A DNA stretch of 22,893 nt from positions 1 to 22,893 of IMG/VR virus record IMGVR_UViG_3300046370_000393, one strand, 5' to 3'. Made by a program: the position numbers and the translations under genes. The stretch is from a virus. Of the stretch, positions 20,730 through 22,893 are shown in pieces; the stretch's first letter is position 1; every line of letters starts with the position of its first letter. The notes below the pieces were generated by a model, which saw nothing but the letters and a program-made list of their open reading frames with translations, had not been told where the DNA came from and searched no databases.

Positions 20730-22235
20730 TCAAGCCCCTTCCAGGGCAGCAATGCGACTGGTTAGTGCGTCAATTTGCTGATCACGCTCATCAAGTCGTT
20801 GAGATAACGATGCGACTAAAGTAAGCAGAGCAGAATCAACAGCGTCATCTGCTACTTCATTTGATTCAATAGCAGAGACACGAGCAATAAGGTCTGCTAC
20901 ACGGTCTTGAATAGGTCCGATGTATTCACCTTCTGCATCGTAGTTACTAGCAAGAGCAGCATCTTCAGGCAGGACAAAACCAGCATTACCACCTTCAGCA
21001 TTAATCACGTAACCGTTTGTGGTGCCATCCGCTTTTTTGAAGTTATATTTGCCGTTAGAACTTCCAAAATTAAGAGCATTATTTCCGGCATTAGTAGCGC
21101 TTGTAATTGCAAGTGGTGTAAACCTTAAATAGTTTTTTGAATTAGAAACGTGATCTTTGAATATTGTTAGCTGACCTACTCCATCACTATTTCTTTTAGT
21201 TTCAAACATAAGATTTTTACTATCTGCAGACCGATCAGAAAATTCAAAAGTAGAATCCAGTTGCCATACTTGAGAACGGGTGTTGCCATCAGCATCTGCA
21301 AGCTCGTGCTGCACCCCGGCGGCAGAGCTGGAGTCAGGAGATCGGAAAACGAATTTATAATTAGTTCCAGTCCCAGTAACTTGGACATTACCTTTGTCAC
21401 CAATCGGGAAAATATTTAATGTAGCTTCACCATCTGCATTAGCGAGGCTATTTGTATCACCACCTGTAACAAGCCCAGACATGAACTGGGGCATACCAGT
21501 GTTAACGCTATCGTTAGTAGATGAGACAAAGTAATCTTCACCGGGTCGTGCAACCCAACCATCTACGGTTTCGTTGACTTGGTCAATAGTGCAGTTAATG
21601 CCTGTTGAACCAGTCCCATTAGGATTAGCAGGGTCATACCCAAGATCAAGGGAAATAGTTTCACCAGCGTTATACCCTTCTCCACGAACAGCGACATAAA
21701 CTTCGTGTGCTCCGGTGTTTTTACGTCGGATTACATTACAGACTAAACCAGTACCGTTGCCACCAGATGCAGCAATATCAGAAAAGCTGGCACCAGAGGT
21801 TGTAAACGCAGTTTCTGTTGTAGAAATTTCTTGTACTGAACCTAGTTCCGCCCAGTGGATAATACTGTTAGTGACACTTCCGTCATCTAGATTGAACTCA
21901 GGTGGAATGTTTGGCTTGTTAGTTAGGTCATTGTAATCACCACTGAAGCCACCACCGGGTTGTGAAACATCGACCCACTGACCGGAGTCAGCATCTTCGT
22001 AATAGACATATAGCCGGCCGCCGCCGTCCTCTCGTTCAGCGGTACAAAACCACAGGTCGCCCTGGCTCGGTAGTGATGGGCGGGTGTCGCCTACATCAAC
22101 ACTGGCATCACCACCGTCTGGAATTTCACCCGCCTCTGATGACCAGACTTTTAGGGTGTCGTTCCAGGTCCAGACAATTCCAGCCTCCTCGTAAATTTGG
22201 GTAAGAGTTGGATCAGGAAAGTTGAGCTTTGCCAT
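20730..22235 (-). CDS. Tail fibre protein, paralogue 3
   Basis: A 501-residue protein with the shared N-terminal module LNFPDPTLTQIYEEAGIVWT followed by WNDTLKVWSSE. A segment from about residue 48 (DTRPSLPSQGDLWFCTAERE then LYVYYEDADSGQWVDVSQPG) resembles a small beta domain often placed between fibre repeats in cyanophage proteins. The shaft (about residues 120-400) is rich in Asn, Gly, Thr and Asp. The C-terminus is a coiled coil (RVADLIARVSAIES, then LSQRLDERDQQIDALTSRIA). No S74 domain. Gene order and module sharing support a fibre role; the receptor is unknown. Confidence 0.8.
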   Translation of the reverse strand: MAKLNFPDPTLTQIYEEAGIVWTWNDTLKVWSSEAGEIPDGGDASVDVGDTRPSLPSQGDLWFCTAEREDGGGRLYVYYEDADSGQWVDVSQPGGGFSGDYNDLTNKPNIPPEFNLDDGSVTNSIIHWAELGSVQEISTTETAFTTSGASFSDIAASGGNGTGLVCNVIRRKNTGAHEVYVAVRGEGYNAGETISLDLGYDPANPNGTGSTGINCTIDQVNETVDGWVARPGEDYFVSSTNDSVNTGMPQFMSGLVTGGDTNSLANADGEATLNIFPIGDKGNVQVTGTGTNYKFVFRSPDSSSAAGVQHELADADGNTRSQVWQLDSTFEFSDRSADSKNLMFETKRNSDGVGQLTIFKDHVSNSKNYLRFTPLAITSATNAGNNALNFGSSNGKYNFKKADGTTNGYVINAEGGNAGFVLPEDAALASNYDAEGEYIGPIQDRVADLIARVSAIESNEVADDAVDSALLTLVASLSQRLDERDQQIDALTSRIAALEGA

Positions 22236-22257
22236 CGGTCAGTTGCGAAGAGGAGGG

Positions 22258-22893
22258 TCAGGAAAGGCTTGAGATAACAGCCTGTTCAAGGGTCGCCACG
22301 CGGGCTTCTAGTGCGGTTTTAGATGCACGCAGGTCTTTGATAATGCTCAGCAGGTCTTCAGACGTTCCAATGTATTCTTGGTTCTCAACTTGATTGCCCT
22401 CGCTATCGGCGCTATAGGTAGTCTGGAATGCTGCAGGGTTGTCACTCTGCATACGAAGGCTAAAAGCTCCGTTGACTGTACCGTCACATTCAATGTTGCC
22501 TCTGAAGTAGTTCGGTGCGGTGCCAGATGCGAAAAAGTTATAAGCTTTTGAGCCTGCCCCTGTAACCACATCGGGAGTTACAGAACTATTAAAACCTGCT
22601 ACCGTAATTCCAGCTGTTGTCTGAGGGTAAGTTCCACCTTGTCCCGCCAAAAATAGGTTTACATTACAACCTGCATCAGCCTTACAAACACCAGAATAAA
22701 TAGCCAATTCTGCCGTGTTGACGTGACCAGTTCCGTAGTAATCAACCTGTATAACATGAGGGTCAGAACCAGTCTGTGTTAGTTGCAGATCACTATTTAG
22801 GTACATACCATAAGTAAGACCATCTTTCCCGAAGGTAGCAATAGCTTTATTATCGTTAATAAGAGCAAGGCGGTCGTCACTGGTGATGCCAAT
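22258..22893 (-). CDS. Tail fibre protein, paralogue 4, partial at right edge
   Basis: The frame is open to the window edge, so the N-terminus lies outside; 211 residues are visible. An ATG at 22806 exists inside the frame but cannot be the true start because homology to the 508-residue fibre begins upstream (DDRLALINDN against SDRLAVINDN). The shared shaft continues through YYGTGH, then SKAYNFFASGTAPNYFRGNIE against QSYNFYAEGNAPNFFQGPIE. The C-terminus is a short coiled coil (LLSIIKDLRASKTALEARVA) without the chaperone. It belongs to the same fibre family, apparently as a diverged copy of the 508-residue gene. Confidence 0.8.
   Translation of the reverse strand: MGITSDDRLALINDNKAIATFGKDGLTYGMYLNSDLQLTQTGSDPHVIQVDYYGTGHVNTAELAIYSGVCKADAGCNVNLFLAGQGGTYPQTTAGITVAGFNSSVTPDVVTGAGSKAYNFFASGTAPNYFRGNIECDGTVNGAFSLRMQSDNPAAFQTTYSADSEGNQVENQEYIGTSEDLLSIIKDLRASKTALEARVATLEQAVISSLS

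Noticed and set aside
1-22893. CRISPR array or IS element
   Set aside because: No regularly spaced direct repeats of the usual size and no transposase with terminal inverted repeats were found by eye.

Overview
The window looks like part of a temperate tailed phage or prophage of a phycobilisome-containing cyanobacterium, most likely of the Synechococcus/Cyanobium type. The phage signs are a small and large terminase, a DUF4055-type portal, a recombination module, a large serine recombinase, a GH19-like endolysin and several tail-fibre genes. The cyanobacterial signs are a recognisable nblA (phycobilisome-degradation adaptor) and tail proteins whose N-terminal module resembles cyanophage structural proteins. 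The host assignment is inference; no ribosomal or housekeeping gene is present.

Layout. Positions 1-5000 (minus strand) hold the packaging and head-entry block: terS, two tiny genes, terL, portal and a collagen-like protein that runs off the left edge. Most of these genes are joined by ATGA overlaps. nblA sits on the opposite strand between terL and portal with its own 3' hairpin and terminator, like a phage moron. Positions 5100-6050 are a divergent control region with small minus-strand genes, a tRNA-like remnant and hairpins. Positions 6049-15376 (plus strand) are an early block: uncharacterised genes, ribbon-helix-helix and winged-helix candidates, a replication-like protein, a PD-(D/E)XK nuclease, a RusA-like resolvase, an ERF-like annealing protein and an SSB-like protein. 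A serine recombinase follows on the minus strand (15401-16690), then a zinc-ribbon protein and endolysin on the plus strand. The right end (17752-22893, minus) is a row of four related tail-fibre genes, the last cut by the window edge. If the phage map is circular, the minus-strand late genes could form one continuous direction through the unseen part.

The most interesting signal is regulatory. A 12-bp palindrome, TRCG-N4-CGYA, lies inside good sigma70-type promoters at four places: 5428-5456 (minus), 5937-5965 (minus), 8767-8796 (plus) and 13450-13479 (plus). Three of these transcripts are predicted to begin with a 5-bp stem closed by a GNRA tetraloop. Two of them encode small exported proteins that look like divergent paralogues (87 and 129 residues, two cysteines 48-49 residues apart) and share a 10-base leader. 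This appears to be a phage regulon controlling an unrecognised pair of secreted proteins together with recombination genes. No CI-like repressor is evident, so the regulator that reads the palindrome is unknown.
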